Shown: positions 49,263-60,549 of the stretch, one piece after another
Layout: every line of letters begins with the position of its first letter
Numbering within the stretch: the stretch's first letter is position 1
Assembly: GCA_027943335.1 (NCBI GenBank)
Contig: BSBK01006348.1
Coordinates: 116,001 to 180,000 of the forward strand
Direction of reading: 5' to 3'
DNA from: Chamaecyparis obtusa
Lineage: Eukaryota; Streptophyta; Pinopsida; Cupressales; Cupressaceae
Length of the DNA: 64,000 nt
Made by a program: the position numbers and the translations under genes
Notes under the pieces: model-generated
What the model was told of the DNA's origin: nothing
Seen by the model: the letters and a program-made list of their open reading frames with translations, nothing else
Database searches by the model: none

Positions 49263-51648
49263 TGTTACCCAAAAAATTCCCTATCATTCATTCTCGGCCA
49301 CGGTCCTATTTTCCAAAGAAATGCTCAAGTGTTGAAAGTCCAGTGTGTTTTATGCCTTTTGGCCCGAAAACCTTCAGTGTGTTTTCGACCTTCGCTTTGA
49401 AAGCCTAGGATTTTTTCAACCTTCAAGTGAAAACCTCATTTGTTTTCGGCCTTCTGCGCTTCGCACTTCTTCAGCGTTGGCATTTTTCTTAAGTGTTCAG
49501 TGTCAAAAAACTCTCTATATTTTTGACCTCTGGTTTGAAAACCCTCTATGTTTTGAACCCTAAGTGCGCAACTCTGACCAGGCGGGTCCCAGTTCCTCAA
49601 AAGCCATGCAAGTGTAGTGAAAGATCCAATGACTGTCGCATGATCACATGGGATCTTCTGATCCCATGAGATCATGCGACAACCATTGATGCGGTATCAG
49701 CAAAGATCGGTGGTGAACCCAAAGTGAAGGATGAGTTCAAGTTAAAAAATTAGGTCTTGCGGGCCCAAACGAGGTGGCGGTCAGTGGCTAACATCTTATG
49801 GTTGGTCACATGATCGTATGGGCTCTTCCGAGCCCATACAACCATGCAACTAACCATCAACGGTTCACGGTGGGCATCTTGCAGTCAACTCCAAGCCGGT
49901 GGGGGTAGCATCTTATGGTTGGTCGCATGATCGCATGCGGTCTCAAAACCGCATGCGACCATGTGACAAGCGGTAAGTGGTGGCTTCTGGTGGTGACATG
50001 TCAGGACTATCGGTGGATCTGATGGTCAATGGAAGTGCTAGTTGATCCAAGATCAATGGCTGGCACATGATCTCATGGGATCTTCCGATCCCATGCGATC
50101 ATGCGACAGCCGTTCAATTCTTCTAAGTTTTTTTAGTTGATATCGTCGTGGGTTTGACCGATGTGGTTGGGTTTCAGTTGGTCCACATGATATGGGTGGC
50201 AGGTTTGGTGGGGCCAATTGTCTTGCATGGAAGAGTGATAAATTCTCAAGGCTTGTCGCATGATCACATGAAGCCTTTCAGGCTCATGCGATCATGTGAC
50301 CGTTGACTTTTTCAAAGTGGTGTGGTTGTGGGTCCAGCCGAGGTGTTCGGTTCATGTTAGGCCACGTGGAAAAGTTTGGCAGGTGTCATGTCTTGTGGGT
50401 CCCGAGTGTCTATGCAACAATAGAGGCAAGTTTTTAAGGATTTCTTTGTTCGCATCTTCGCGAATATGTTTTAGTAGGCTTCCAAACTTGGCAAAAGCAC
50501 AATTGCACGGTTAACATGTTTTGCATGGTTGCTGAGTGGAGCCTGGGGTTAAGAAAAGATTAAATGACTTGGTGACTAAAGAGAAGGTGAAACCAGGGTT
50601 AGAAGTTGCAGTCAAAATGAGCCCGAGGTATCTTGCATGCGACCATGCGACAAGCGGTCCGTGGTTGATAGGTGGATTTCTTACGGGGCCAGGTGTCTTG
50701 CGTGGAAGTAGTGGTGGATTCAAAGAGGCTTGTCGCATCATCACATGAGACTTTTTTAGCTCATGCGATCATGCGACCAGTGTTATTTCAAGCGGTGCAG
50801 CCTATTTTCGCTGGGCTTTCTTCTGAGAGAATGCTTGCAAGTGCGGGTAGCTAGAATTGATGATTTCAGAGGTGGTTACAGTGGGGAGAATTTGGAGAGA
50901 TATTTTAGGCCATCATTTTGGGTCCTTTTGAGGATCTGAGATCAGATTTTGGTCATTCATGGTTGAGTAGGTTGCAGAGGTTGTCAGGTTGAGGTCTTTT
51001 GTCTGCGAGCAAGATCAGTACAGGAATGGGCACGCAAGGGGAGTTATGTCTGATCTATTGAGATATTTTCAAGATGAACATTTACAATTAGACACGACTG
51101 CTAGGGATGATTATTTTATGCATAAATTTGCAACCCTGGTTAATTTTGACTCCTACCTGCGTGCAGTTGAGTGATGTATATAATGTTTTTTGGAGCTTGT
51201 AGAGCTCAGATTTCACATTTTGTAAAAGGAAAGTTTCTTTCCTAGAAAGCTATCTGAGACACTTTCCTGTCCTCTGGTTTTCTCACAGTTTGTAATCTCC
51301 CATTGATATTACAAATATTGCAAAGCATTTTTTGTGACATTCTTGTTGTCCCTATGCTTCCTTTGTTTGGCTTGTCTCTTATTGGATTGAAGTTTATGCA
51401 TGTTTTCAATGATATCTCAGGTTTCTTGATTCCTCTTGCTTTCTGTAACTATGTGTGTTACATAGTCTGATCTAATTTAGGTGTTTTGTGGGTATACTAC
51501 AGCCCCTAGTAGCCTTGTCTCATTCCTACACCTAGTTGCAGAAAAGGATGTTTGTTTGCAGGTCATAGGTTGAACCTTTGTTCAGACCCTCCTATGAAAT
51601 ACTTATCCAAGCCTATCTAGTGAGTTGTAACTTATTAGACCTGATTCT
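49263..51648 (+). repeat. N1 3' LTR (B), first part
   Basis: Matches LTR A to 'attagacctgattc'. Six hairpins at about 49635, 49801, 49921, 50062, 50254 and 50731. The last five bases before N2 (attct, 51644-51648) are its TSD. The LTR resumes after 59600. Confidence 0.92.
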
Positions 51649-54426
51649 TATTGCCCAAAATTTCCCTGTCATTCATTTTGGCCATGGTTCCTATTTTCCA
51701 AAAGAAGTGCTCAAGTGTTGAAAGTCCAGTGTGTTTTTTGCCTTTTGGCCCAAAAACCCAGTGTGTTTTCGACCTTCTCTCTGAAGGTTCTGGATGTTTT
51801 CAACCTCCGATCAAAAAAAATATTCTCTGTGTTTTCAACCTCGGTCCAAAAACCTTCTGTGTTTTCGACCACTTCTACACTTTACCCTTCTCTGGCATCT
51901 GCATTTTTTCCATCCACCCAACTTCGACTAGGTGGGTCCCTTTGGCATTTTTGACAATCTACTACAACTTGTCGCATGATCGCATAGCCCTTTTTTTAGG
52001 CTATGCGAACATGTGACTAGCCATTAAGCACGCAACCTTGAGGTACCGGCCGGGCCCAGTTCACGGTCTCCAAGCCTTTAAACTGCCAACAGTTGACAAC
52101 ACAATGGTTTCATGTTGGTCGCATGATTGCATGGGATCTTTCGATCCCATGCACCCATGCGACTAACCTTTAGCGGTTTGTGGTCGACATCCTGCAGTTA
52201 GCTCCAGGCCGATGGGGGTAGCATCATACAATTGGTCGCATGATCACATAGGCCTTCCTGGCTGCATGCGATCATGCGACAAGATGACACCTGTCGGTGG
52301 GCCCGTTCTTCATCTTCAAAGGTTAATGCTCGGCAAGATCTGGTGGCTGTCACTACACCGCTAAGGAGAGTTGATGCTTTTTTAAACTAGCGGTGTAATG
52401 ACAACCATCTGATGCTCTTTGCAAGTGGGCCGATGTGTCAGTGGGGTCCTAGTTGAAAAGAGATCTGTGGTTGGTGTAATAGCGTAAGGTATATTCTTTG
52501 GCCATGCGATCTTATGCCCACCATTAGATGGGAATCTGGATGTTGTAGTGGGTCCGTTGTCAGAGGGTTGCCGAGGTGTTGATGACCGAGTGACTAGGAT
52601 GAATAATAGAATGCCAAGTGGTGTAAGTGGGCCCAGGGTTGGTAAAATGAGAGCACAGTTGCGTGGTTAAGGTTTTCACGTGGTTGCTAAATGAACCCAA
52701 GGTTAAGGAAGGCTTCCAGCTACTTGGTGAATAAACCTGAGGTGAGACCAAGGTTAAGTTTGCAGTGCAATGAATAGACCCGAGGTGTCTTGCATGGCAG
52801 ATGGGCCCAGGGTTAGGATATATCTAGCGACTTAGTGACTAAAGGGTATCTCACATTCGCCAGACTTAACTGGGATCAGCTAAAGTATTAAACGATTCCA
52901 CAACTGAAAGAAAATTGGAACTTGAGGTAAATGTCGAGTTAGTTTTGCAGTGCGATCGTAAGCCCAAGCATTTGTCAAAGTGGAGGCAGATTTTCTAAGG
53001 GTTGTCACATGATCACATAAAGCCTTTCGAGCTCATGTGATCATGTGACCGCTGACTTTTCAAGGCAGTATGGCCATGGGTCCAGCCATGTCGTCAGCTC
53101 CAGTTGGGCCACGTGGTGAGTTTGGCAAGTATGATGGCTAGCGGTCAGCGAAGCTTGATAGGTGGTAGATTTTGTGGGCCTGAGGTGTCATTTTATGGTG
53201 AAGAGTGACAGTTTTCAAAATTGTCACATGATCGCATAAAGGCCTTTCTGTCTCATGTGATCATGTGACCATTGCTATTACAAGGGTAGCGTGATTGCTT
53301 TGACGGGATTTCTTCTACAAAATGTTTTCAAAGCGTGGGTAGCTAAGAATTAATGTTTCCAAAGGCAATTAAGGTAGGGAATTTGCAGAGATCTTTTGGG
53401 TAGCTGTTTTGGGTCCTTTTCAGGATCTAAAAATTAGATTTTGCACATTCATGGCAGTATGGGCTTGCAAGGAGGTTGTTGAATCCAGACTTTTGTACCT
53501 GTAGGCATGATCAATTCAGGGATGGACACGCAACAAAATATCTGATCGGTTGAGATATTTGCACAATTTCATTTATGATCATAAGTGACTATTTTAGGGC
53601 CAGATTATTTTATGCATACCTATGTAGCCCTAAAAGTTGGATTCCTACCTGGGTGTAAGGGATGTATATATTCTTTTTTTGAAGCGTGTAGTGCTCAGAA
53701 TGGACATTTTGTAAAAAGGGAAAGTCTTTCCTTGGAGAACTATCTATAGCATTTTTGCTCTCTAGTTTCCCACATCTTGTAAGTTTTCATTGATGAATTC
53801 AAATATTGCAAAGCATTCTGTGACATTTTCATTGTCCTCATGCCTTCATGTCTGGATTATCTCTTATTGAATCAAAGTTTATGAATGATTTTAATGATAT
53901 CTTAGGTTTCTTGATTCCTGTTGCTTTCTGCAATATTGTGTGTTTCCTGTGTCTAATTTGATTTAGGTGTTTTGTGGGTATACTACAGCCCCTAGCAGCC
54001 TTGTCTCATTCCACCTAGTTGCAGAAAAGGATGTTTGTTTGCAGGTCATAGGTTGAGTCTCCTGTTCACACCCCCCTATGAAATACTTATGCAAGCCTAT
54101 TCAGTAAGTTATAATCTCTTGGACCTGATTCCTTCATTGGTTTCATCCCTCTATACTGAGATCCAAACCAAGTTCAATGCATCACCTAGTAGGTAGATTT
54201 TCTTTCAGTCATTTCCTTTCATGTACTCCTTCTATCCCTTTCCCTCAAAAGTTAACTTTCCTGTTAAGAGAAAATCTGGGTGACTATCCAAGAGGAACCA
54301 GCCTAGAATCTGCAGGTCTCATCTCGGTTAGCAAAAGGTCCCACAACCTTAAGATGATTCCCTTGTTATACTGAGTTATCAAGACTACGAGAGCTTGAAC
54401 TAAGGGTGCAAATTTAGTGTATAACA
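51649..54426 (+). repeat. N2 5' LTR (C)
   Basis: 2778 bp, TATTGCCCAAAATTTCC (first TG now TA) to GTGTATAACA. Five hairpin modules at about 51970-52018, 52114-52168, 52232-52280, 53003-53049 and 53222-53270. A looser inverted pair, 'acaccgctaag' and 'ctagcggtgta', lies at 52353-52396. Confidence 0.92.
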
Positions 54427-54430
54427 TTTC

Positions 54431-54449
54431 TAGCATACCCTGTGGGACC
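54431..54449 (+). promoter_or_regulatory. N2 primer-binding site, decayed
   Basis: TAGCATACCCTGTGGGACC after the LTR end. TGG has become TAG. A better copy, TGGCATGCCCAGTGGGACT, lies at 54590-54608 after a repeated GTGTATAACA, so the LTR-end/PBS junction is duplicated. Confidence 0.7.
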
Positions 54450-54789
54450 ACAGTGAAGATCAGAGTAAAGTTCAAAGGTGTTCCTATTGGTTCATCTGCA
54501 AAAGGATTAGAGAAATTCAGTACATGAGGCCTATCAGTATAGACTCAAGCTCAAGGATTCCCCACCTTGGTGCCAGTGTATAACATTTCTGGCATGCCCA
54601 GTGGGACTCAAGTTCAGATTCATGTTCAAGGTATGCTATCTCTGATATGCTAGTAGCATGCTATAGGCCTAGAAGAGGTCATTTTGTTGCATATCTAGCG
54701 ACTCCAGAAAGTCTACTAGTTTCAAAGATCAGATGCTGGTATGTTTTCAAGCTTTCATTTTCAAATTCCAGCTAATTGCATGAGTAGAC

Positions 54790-56610
54790 ATGTCAAGTTT
54801 CTATGGACAGTCAGGTTACTCACCATCCTATCATGAGAATAATGCTCAACCAACTAGTTTTCAGCCTTACCAAAGTCACCCAAGGCCTCCTTTTACCCCA
54901 AGCTATTATACTTCTCAAGGGTATCAATATATCCAGTATGCCCCAAATGAGTTTGCCCTTGTGAAAAGTTATGAGAAAGCTCTCAGGAGGGATGGATCAT
55001 GGGCACAAGAGGCACAATAGCAAATGCAGGGCCAGCTTCCCCATCATGCTTACCACCCACCCTCCCCTTCTCAGCCTATTCAATAGTAGATGCAGACTCT
55101 GAGCTCATACTTCAAGGAGATGCAGGAGGCAAAGAGTCTGTTGCTTGATTTAGTCAAACAAGTATCTGAGCTCAAGGAGAAGAGAGAGAAGGAGGCTCAA
55201 AATTATGAGTAGGGGGCAGCTCCTTACCAAATCACAGAAACTCTTGTTGATGAGCAGCAAGTAGGAGAGTTTCAAGAAGAGATTAGACGTTGAGCTGACA
55301 TTGAGACAGCAAGGTTGAGATCACTGATTGGTCAACAAGAGGCTCCTAGGCCTAAGACTCTAAGCTAGAGGGCCCATTTGTCTCAAGAACCTACACATGA
55401 GGAGCCTGCTAAGCATTCATTTCCAAGCTTTAAAGTTTCTATGCCTTCTTTGTCTTCCCCCTCCCCCCCTCAGTTTCACATCCCAAGTTTTAAGGCAAAA
55501 AATTATGTTCAAGAGCCTGTGCTTGAGTTTCAGTCCACCTTGCAAGAGCAGCCCGTTCAAGAAAGATTTTCATCCCAAGAAGCCCCTCTGGTTTCTCAGG
55601 ATGATGAAGTAATATGGATACCCCAATGGACTCTTCCTCCTAGCTGTCAGATGTCGAGCCTTTGCAAGGACACTAGCCTGGTGTCTGAGCAAGGACTGGT
55701 AGAAAATGAACTTCTATTTGAAGAGGAGAAAAAATCTGAGGTATCAGTGCAGAGTGATGACTGTGGTGAAATGGAGCAGCAAGGTGTGGAGGTGGACATT
55801 GATGCTCAACCTGAGCTCTTGGCTAGTTTGCTTGATGAGTTTCCCCTCTTTGTTGATGATAAAGAAGAGACCATGCCATTACCTATGGCTGAAGATCAAT
55901 CAGAACAATAGGTCCACCATCAACAGGAGGTTGATTCTATGATGGATGTCATGTGCTTGTTAGGTGAGCTACCTTGTTTTATGGAGTAGAATGATGAAGC
56001 CATGGGAGAGGCTTTCCAAGAAAAGGACAAAGACAAAAGCCTTGAAGAAGAGTATGATTTTTCTAATATCATAGAGGTTTTTTGTGACAAATTGGATGTT
56101 GAACCCCTATTCCTTGGAGTGGAGATTCAAGGTCATACACCTATTGAAGAGAGCCTAGTCTTGGATTGCCCTTTTCACAAGGAGCTACTACATGAGCAGG
56201 ATTTGGAATCAGTTCCAAATCTTCAAGATATTGATAGCTTTGATGAGCTCTTGTCTGGTTTAAAGGAAGAAGATGACAGTCCCCTAGCTGTGGATGAGGA
56301 GTTATCGTGGTTGTCTATGATGGAGGGAACTCATGAAGATAAAGGAGAAACTAGCAATGAAAGTCCTACCTTCAGACTTTCAAGAGGCTGCCCCATCAGA
56401 TACTTGGCCTAGAAGGAGTTCACTGGGACACCTACATTTGATCCATTTGAGGTGAGTGAACTTGATCTTGTTTTTGTAGAGGCAGTGCATCCTCATTTGC
56501 CAAATCTTTGTATGCCTCTTATCTTCATAGCTATCCTCATGAGTCCAATGCAAAATACCCTGAGGAGAAAGGGTAGCTTCTTCAGCTTACTAGTGAATGG
56601 TTTTGTTTAA
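54790..56610 (+). pseudogene. N2 607-codon frame, unknown acidic protein
   Basis: ATG at 54790 to TAA at 56608-56610, no frameshift, nine in-frame stops: eight TAG and one TGA by my count (for example 55084, 55087, 55210, TGA 55291, 55366, 55909, 56410). Parts: Tyr/Pro/Gln/Ser-rich N-terminus (YQSHPRPPFTPSYYTSQGY), coiled coil (FKEMQEAKSLLLDLVKQVSE), Pro/Ser-rich middle, and a long Glu/Asp-rich region. RGCPIRYLA follows, and the end is VNGFV. N1 shares the layout. No zinc knuckle, protease or polymerase motif. The single frame broken only by C-to-T type stops says it was once translated. Confidence 0.8.
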
Positions 56611-56852
56611 CCAGGTCTCTGCACTAGTTAGTTTAGGTTAGGATAGGTTTCCCTATTTTCTTTCCCCTATTTTCTAGAGTAGTTTCCTGCTTTCCAAGAA
56701 GTGCTTGTGCACAGGTTTGTCTTCCCGGTTCAGTTTTGCCCCTCTCCCTATCAGAAAGTTTTTGTGCTTGAGAGATGCCCCCATGCCCAATGGATATTTT
56801 AAGGCAACTGGTCTATGTCTAGCAAGCTGACATCCCACAGAGGTTGCCAAAA
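56611..56852 (+). other. N2 3' untranslated segment
   Basis: Ends cagaggttgccaaaa before TGTTGCCC. Shares 'ccaagaagtgctt' and 'atgcccaatggat' with N0. Confidence 0.65.
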
Positions 56853-59595
56853 TGTTGCCCAAAATTTCCCTATCATTCATTTTGGCCATGGTTCCTATTT
56901 TCCAAAAGAAGTGCTCAAGTGTTGAAAGTCCAGTGTGTTTTCTGCCTTTTGGCCCAAAAACCCAATGTGTTTTTGACCTCTGCTCAAAAAAAAATTCTCT
57001 GTGTTTTCAACCTCGGTCCAAAAACCTTTTATGTTTTCGACCACTTCTGCACTTTACCCTTCTCTAGCGTCTGCATTTTTTCCATTCATGCAACTCTGAC
57101 TAGGTGGGTCCCTTTGGTAGTTTTGACAATCTACTATGGCTTGTCGCGTGATCACATAGCCCTTTTTTTAGGCTATGCGAACATGTGACTAGCTGTTAAG
57201 TGCGCAACCCTAAGGTACTAGCCGGGCCCAGTTCATGGTCTCCAAGCCTTCAAACCGCCAGCAGTTGACAATGCAACAATTTCATGTTGGTCGCACGATC
57301 ACATGGGATCTTTCAATCCCATGCGACTAACCGTCAGTGGTTCATGGTCAGCATCGTGCAGTTAGCTCCAAGTCAGCGGGGGTAGCATCATACGGTTGGT
57401 TGCATGATCGCATAGGCCTTCCTGGCCGCATGTGATCATGCGACAAGATGACACCTGTCAGCGGGTCCGTTCTTCATCTTCAAAGGTTAATGCTCGGCAA
57501 GATCTGGTGGTTGTCGCTACACCGCTAAGGAAAGTTGATGCCTTTTTAAGCTAGCGGTGTAACAACAACCATCCGATGCTTTTTTGTAGGTGAGCTGATG
57601 TGTCAGTGGGGTCCTAGTTGAAAGGAGATTTGTGATTGGCATAAGAGCGTAAGGTATATTCTTCGACCATGCGATCTTACGCCCATAGTTAGATGGGAAT
57701 CTGGATGTTGTAGTGGGTCCGTTGTCAGAGGGTTGCTGAGGTGTTGATGACCAAGCGACTGGGATGAATAACAGAATGCCAAGTGGCGTAAGTGGGCCCA
57801 AGGTTGGTAAAATGAGAGCGTGGTTGTGTAGTTAAGGTTTTCACGTGGTCGCTAAATGAACCCAAGGTTAAGGAAGGCTTCCAGTGACTTGGCAAGTAAA
57901 CCTGAGGTGAGACCAGGGTTAAGTTTGCAGTGTAATGAATAGACCCGAGGTGTCTTGCATGGTAGATGGGCCCGGGGTTAAGATATATCTAGCGACTCAA
58001 TGACTAAAGGGTATTTCACGTTCGCTAGACTTAACCAGGGTCAGCTAAAGTATTAAATGATTCCCTGACTGAAAGAAAATTGGAACCTGAGGTAAATGTC
58101 GAGTTAGTTTTGTAGTGCGATCGTAAGCCCGAGCATTTGTCAAAGTAGAGGCATATTTTCTAAGGGTTGTTGCATGATCGCATAAAGCCTTTCGGGCTCA
58201 TGCGATCATGTGACCACTGACTTTTCAAGGCAATATGGTCGTGGGTCCAGCCGTGTGGTCAGCTCTGGTTGGGCCACGTGGTGAGTTTGGCAAGTATGAT
58301 GGCTGGCGATCGGTGAAGCTTGACAGGTGGTGGATTTTGCGGGCCCGAGGTGTCATTTTATGGTGAAAGGCAACAATTTTCAAAATGTTTGCATGATCGC
58401 ATAAAGGCCTTTCGACCTCATGCGATCATGCGACCATTGCTATTACAAGGGCGGTGTGATTGCTTTGGCAGGCTTTCTTCTGCAGAATGTTTGCAAAGCG
58501 CGGGTAGCTGAGAATTAATGTTTCCAAAGGTAATTAAGGTAGGGAATTTGCAGAGATCTTTTGGGCAGCCATTTTGGGTCCTTTTCGGGATCTGAAAATT
58601 GGATTTTGTGCATTCATGGCAGTATGGGCTTGCAAGGAGGTTGTTGAATCCAGGCTTTTGTGCCTGTAGGCATGATCAATTCGGGGATGGACATGCAACA
58701 AAATATTTGATCGGTTGAGATATTTGCACAATTTCATTTATGATCAGAAGTGACTGTTTTAGGGCCAGATTATTTTATGCATACCTATGTAGCCCTAAAA
58801 GTTGGATTCCTACCTGGGTGCAGGGAATGTATATATTATTTTTTTGGAACCTGTAGTGCTCAGAATGGACATTTTGTAAAAAGGGAAAGTCTTTCCTTGG
58901 AGAACTATCTGTAGCATTTTTTCTCTCTGGTTTCCCACATCTTGTAAGTTTTCATTGATGAATTCAAATATTGCAAAGCATTCTGTGACATTTTCGTTGT
59001 CCTCATGCCTTCATGTTTGGATTATCTCTTAGTGAATCAAAATTTATGAATGATTTCAATGATATCTCAGGTTTCCTGATTCCTCTTACTTTCTACAATT
59101 TTGTGTGTTTCTTGTGTCTGATCTAATTTAGGTGTTTTGTGGGTATACTACAGCCCCTAGCAGCCTTGTCTTATTCCTACACCTAGTTGCAGAAAAGGAT
59201 GTTTGTTTGCAGGTCATAGGTTGAGTCCCCTATTCACACCCCTCTATGAAATACTTATGCAAGCCTATTCAGTAAATTGTAATCTCTTGGACCTAATTCC
59301 TTCATTGGTTTCATCCCTCTGTACTGAGATCCAAACCCAAGTTCGGTGCATCACCTAGTAGGTAGATTTTCTTTCAGTCATTTCCTTTCATGTACTCCTT
59401 CCATCCCTTTCCCTCAAAAGTTTACTTTCCTGTTAAGAGAAAATCTAGGTGACTATCCAAGAGGAACCAAACTAGAATTTGGAGGTCTCATCTCAGTTAG
59501 CAAAAGGTCCCACAACCTTGAGATGATTCCCTTGTTATACTGAGTTATCAAGACTACAAGAGCTTGAACTAAGGGTGCAAATTCAGTGTATAACA
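56853..59595 (+). repeat. N2 3' LTR (D)
   Basis: 2743 bp. Five hairpins at about 57142, 57284, 57395, 58168 and 58386. A short A-rich block differs from LTR C near 51800/56985, where D lacks ~40 bp. Ends GTGTATAACA. Confidence 0.92.
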
Positions 59596-59600
59596 ATTCC

Positions 59601-59899
59601 TTCATTGGTTTCATCCCTCTATACTGAGATCCAAACCCCAGTTTTGATGCATCATCTAGTAGGATAGATTTGCTTTATGTCATTTCCCTTTCATGTACTC
59701 CTTCTATCCCTTTCCCTCAAAAGTTTACTTTCCTGTTTAAAAGAAAATCAAGGTGATTATCCAAGAGGAACCAACCTAGAACCTGGAGGTCTCATCTCGG
59801 TTAGCAAAGGTCCCACAACCTTGAGATGACTCCCTTGTTATACTGGATTATCAAGACCAAGAGAGCTTGAGATCAGAGGCACAAATTCAGTGTATAATA
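59601..59899 (+). repeat. N1 3' LTR (B), remaining part
   Basis: Matches the last ~300 bp of LTR A ('tagtaggatagatttg', 'ttaaaagaaaatcaaggtg', 'gagatcagaggcacaaatt') better than LTR D, which proves the nesting order. Ends GTGTATAATA. Confidence 0.92.
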
Positions 59900-59904
59900 A
59901 TTAT

Positions 59905-60487
59905 CCAACTCAAAGGCTGTCAATCTTCCCACCAAGGCATCCAAAGTTATATTGTGATTTTCTTCACATCTTCTTTCTTGAATAGCAGATACTCTTATTG
60001 CATAGATAGGGAGTAATTTTTTGAGAACCTTACTTATAACAATTTCATTATCAATTGTTCCTTGAGAAGCTCTGATTGCACTAACACTTAACTTGATCCT
60101 TTCAACATATTTTGCAATTTTTTCATCTTCTCTCATTTTCATTTGATGAAATTGTCCTCTTAGGCTTTCTGCTTTGGCTCTCTTCACATTTTCATCACCA
60201 CCATAAATTTTCTTCAGCTTGTTCCACATTGCATAAGTAGTTGTGTAGTCTTTGATCTCATCAAATTCTTCATAGCTAAGAGCTGATGCAATGTCTATCA
60301 TCATGGTGTTATGGTTCTTTTTCTCTGCAACGTCTTCAACAGTTAATGTGCCAGTAGGAGCTATATATTCTTGATCAAGATATTTGCATCCTGAATCACC
60401 AATGGAAGCCAGATGAAGTCTCATGAGACCTTGCCATGCTAAAAAGTTATCTCTGTTAAGTTTTGGAATTTCTCTCTTGTAAGACAT
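59905..60487 (-). pseudogene. Element C Gag, N-terminal part
   Basis: Starts at the ATG at 60487 (MSYKREIPKLNRDNFLAWQG), an open stretch of ~194 codons. The UBN2/copia Gag layout is seen: NFLAWQGLMRLHL, AMWNKLKKIYGG, LRGQFHQMKM, ISKVLKKLLPIY, FELDNY. It breaks at N1 and resumes at 44724 with DNYVPTSKN. No stop lies in this part. Reading upstream of 60487 has no in-frame ATG closer to the PBS. Confidence 0.92.
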
Positions 60488-60535
60488 CCTGATCTTTAGC
60501 TTAGGTCCTTGAAACCCTTCCTGCAAGCACCAAAA

Positions 60536-60547
60536 GCTCTGATACCA
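60536..60547 (-). promoter_or_regulatory. Element C primer-binding site (initiator Met tRNA type)
   Basis: Minus strand TGGTATCAGAGC, the standard plant copia site, two bases after the 5' LTR end. Confidence 0.93.
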
Positions 60548-60549
60548 AT

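Larger units (their letters stand above)
51649..59595 (+). mobile_element. N2: non-autonomous LTR element inside LTR B of N1
   Basis: 7947 bp. LTR C 51649-54426, internal 54427-56852, LTR D 56853-59595. TSD is attct (51644-51648) and attcc (59596-59600), one mismatch. It is a sister family of N1: the LTRs align overall but differ in several blocks. It carries one 607-codon frame and no enzymes. Its insertion postdates N1. Confidence 0.93.
44725..59899 (+). mobile_element. N1: non-autonomous LTR element inside the gag of C
   Basis: LTR A 44725-47410, internal 47411-49262, LTR B 49263-51648 plus 59601-59899. LTR length is about 2.69 kb. Internal DNA is only 1.85 kb and codes for a coiled-coil protein but no enzyme. 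PBS and PPT-proximal sequence match element G. N2 lies inside LTR B. The terminal CA of LTR B now reads TA (59898-59899). Confidence 0.93.

Noticed and set aside
45782..50748. Repeated frames such as MEPGVKK.LN.LVTKEKV in N1 LTRs as genes
   Set aside because: Located in U3 of LTRs A and B, short, and explained by LTR duplication.
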